From Todiramphus chloris collaris (Eukaryota; Chordata; Aves; Coraciiformes; Alcedinidae), in assembly GCA_025345505.1 (NCBI GenBank), contig JANVCC010000020.1, forward strand, positions 53,647,118 to 53,711,117: a stretch of DNA of 64,000 bases, written 5' to 3'. This document shows, in pieces, positions 63,154 through 64,000 of this stretch (position 1 is the stretch's first letter; each line of letters opens with the position of its first letter). Below the pieces are notes generated by a model. It was given only the letters and a program-made list of their open reading frames with translations, was not told where the DNA came from and ran no database searches. The position numbers and the translations under genes are program-made.

Positions 63154-64000
63154 CATTGCTACTGGAATAAATTACCATGTCAGTGTGCTGTGCTTTGGAT
63201 TTATCCTTAGATGGGCATCACCAGTAATGTGCATTTAGCAAATAATATTATTAAGTTGAAGAGATGCCTTTTGCAAATTTTATGGGTTTGCAACAGATGG
63301 AAAATAAAAGCATTTGAGGACTTCTAATATATTGCTTTTTCAGGATTAACCCCAACAATGCTCGCCTCTCTGCATCCTCCAGCATGGTTTTTGTAGGCCA
63401 TACAATGCTGCCATTTACTCAGATGAGCCTGTTAAATTTTCTAACTGAGCCTAATATGCAGCACACATTGGGTGAAAAAAATCCAAGAGGAAGGTAAAAT
63501 GTGTCTGTCCCTAATAATCATTAGGAAAAAATGCTAGTCTTTGAATTTTGTGCCTGACACTATACCTGTAGGTCCATGTACAATATTTAATATAAGTATA
63601 AAGTGTTCTCAAGTTTTATTTAGGACATCCTGTGTCCAGTTGTTAACTTTCTCAAGAAATTTCTTCCAGGCTAAAATGTGATATGAGATCCAAAGGAGAT
63701 AGACCCAAGCCTAGAGGACCTGTAGGTCACAAGTAAAAGCATCTTCTCATCTCCATAAACTTAGACTGCAGTACTTGTCCTGCATAGCTGAAGAACTTGA
63801 GGGGTTGTTCCAGAGTGCTAGCTTACAGCTCTGTAATGCTGCTTGTGCAGTAGGAACTGTTAGCTGGGCAGGAAAACATTTGTGGATTCAGAACTTTATT
63901 CTTCTGGCCACCTGAGGAAAGAAGAAATCCATAGTCTGCAAAATAATAGTTTATTTCTTTTCTTAGACACACAGAAGATGTTAAAGTTACTGTAAATTAT

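Larger units (their letters stand above)
58346..64000. other. Gene-free right flank, distal
   Basis: No gene recognised. The 123-codon open frame at 59653-60024 has no family resemblance. Contains homopolymer tracts and one G-rich tract. Confidence 0.65.

Noticed and set aside
1-64000. Search for CRISPR arrays, operons, phage genes, tRNA or rRNA genes
   Set aside because: This is vertebrate nuclear DNA. No spaced direct repeats, rRNA sequence or foldable tRNA gene was found; the only tRNA-like sequence is the SINE relic near 48.7 kb.

Overview
The window is a piece of a vertebrate nuclear chromosome, most likely a bird. It holds one multi-exon protein-coding gene with canonical GT/AG introns, a CpG-island promoter, long AT-rich non-coding flanks and few interspersed repeats. 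The only reasonably young transposon is a 5'-truncated CR1 LINE ending in the 8-bp ATTCTGTG-type tail typical of sauropsid CR1. I cannot name the species.

The gene is ETAA1 (ETAA1 activator of ATR kinase) on the minus strand. I could assemble six coding exons with matching phases between 27599 (start codon) and 19834 (stop codon): 250 + 138 + 77 + 119 + 2132 + 116 bp, or 2832 bp and 943 residues. All five introns are GT..AG and the reading frame is continuous. The protein carries the parts expected of ETAA1: a basic N-terminus, the Trp-containing ATR-activating segment (exons 2-4), a long disordered acidic middle (exon 5) and a C-terminal basic helix of the RPA32-binding type (exon 6). The start lies in a GC-rich island (about 27110-28085) with two inverted CCAAT boxes and GC boxes. 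The 3' UTR runs leftward to about 18.7-18.8 kb.

Left flank (1-18.65 kb): no gene. It contains the CR1 copy (3815-4574), several very old repeat fragments, a 17-bp tandem repeat, microsatellites and a pyrimidine-rich stretch of about 1.2 kb (7930-9130). Right flank (28.1-64 kb): no gene recognised. It contains an old MIR-type SINE (about 44.14-44.23 kb), an inverted tRNA-like SINE relic (about 48.7 kb), a fossil LINE reverse-transcriptase fragment (about 58.1-58.3 kb), G-quadruplex-prone tracts and microsatellites. From the human gene order (MEIS1 - ETAA1 - C1D), the right flank should be the MEIS1-side gene desert, so unannotated conserved enhancers are plausible there. I could not test this.

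I see no new multi-gene system, CRISPR array, viral gene or operon. The observations most worth checking are the ETAA1 N-terminus and promoter, with its repeat-encoded acidic and alanine runs, and the ancient repeat relics.
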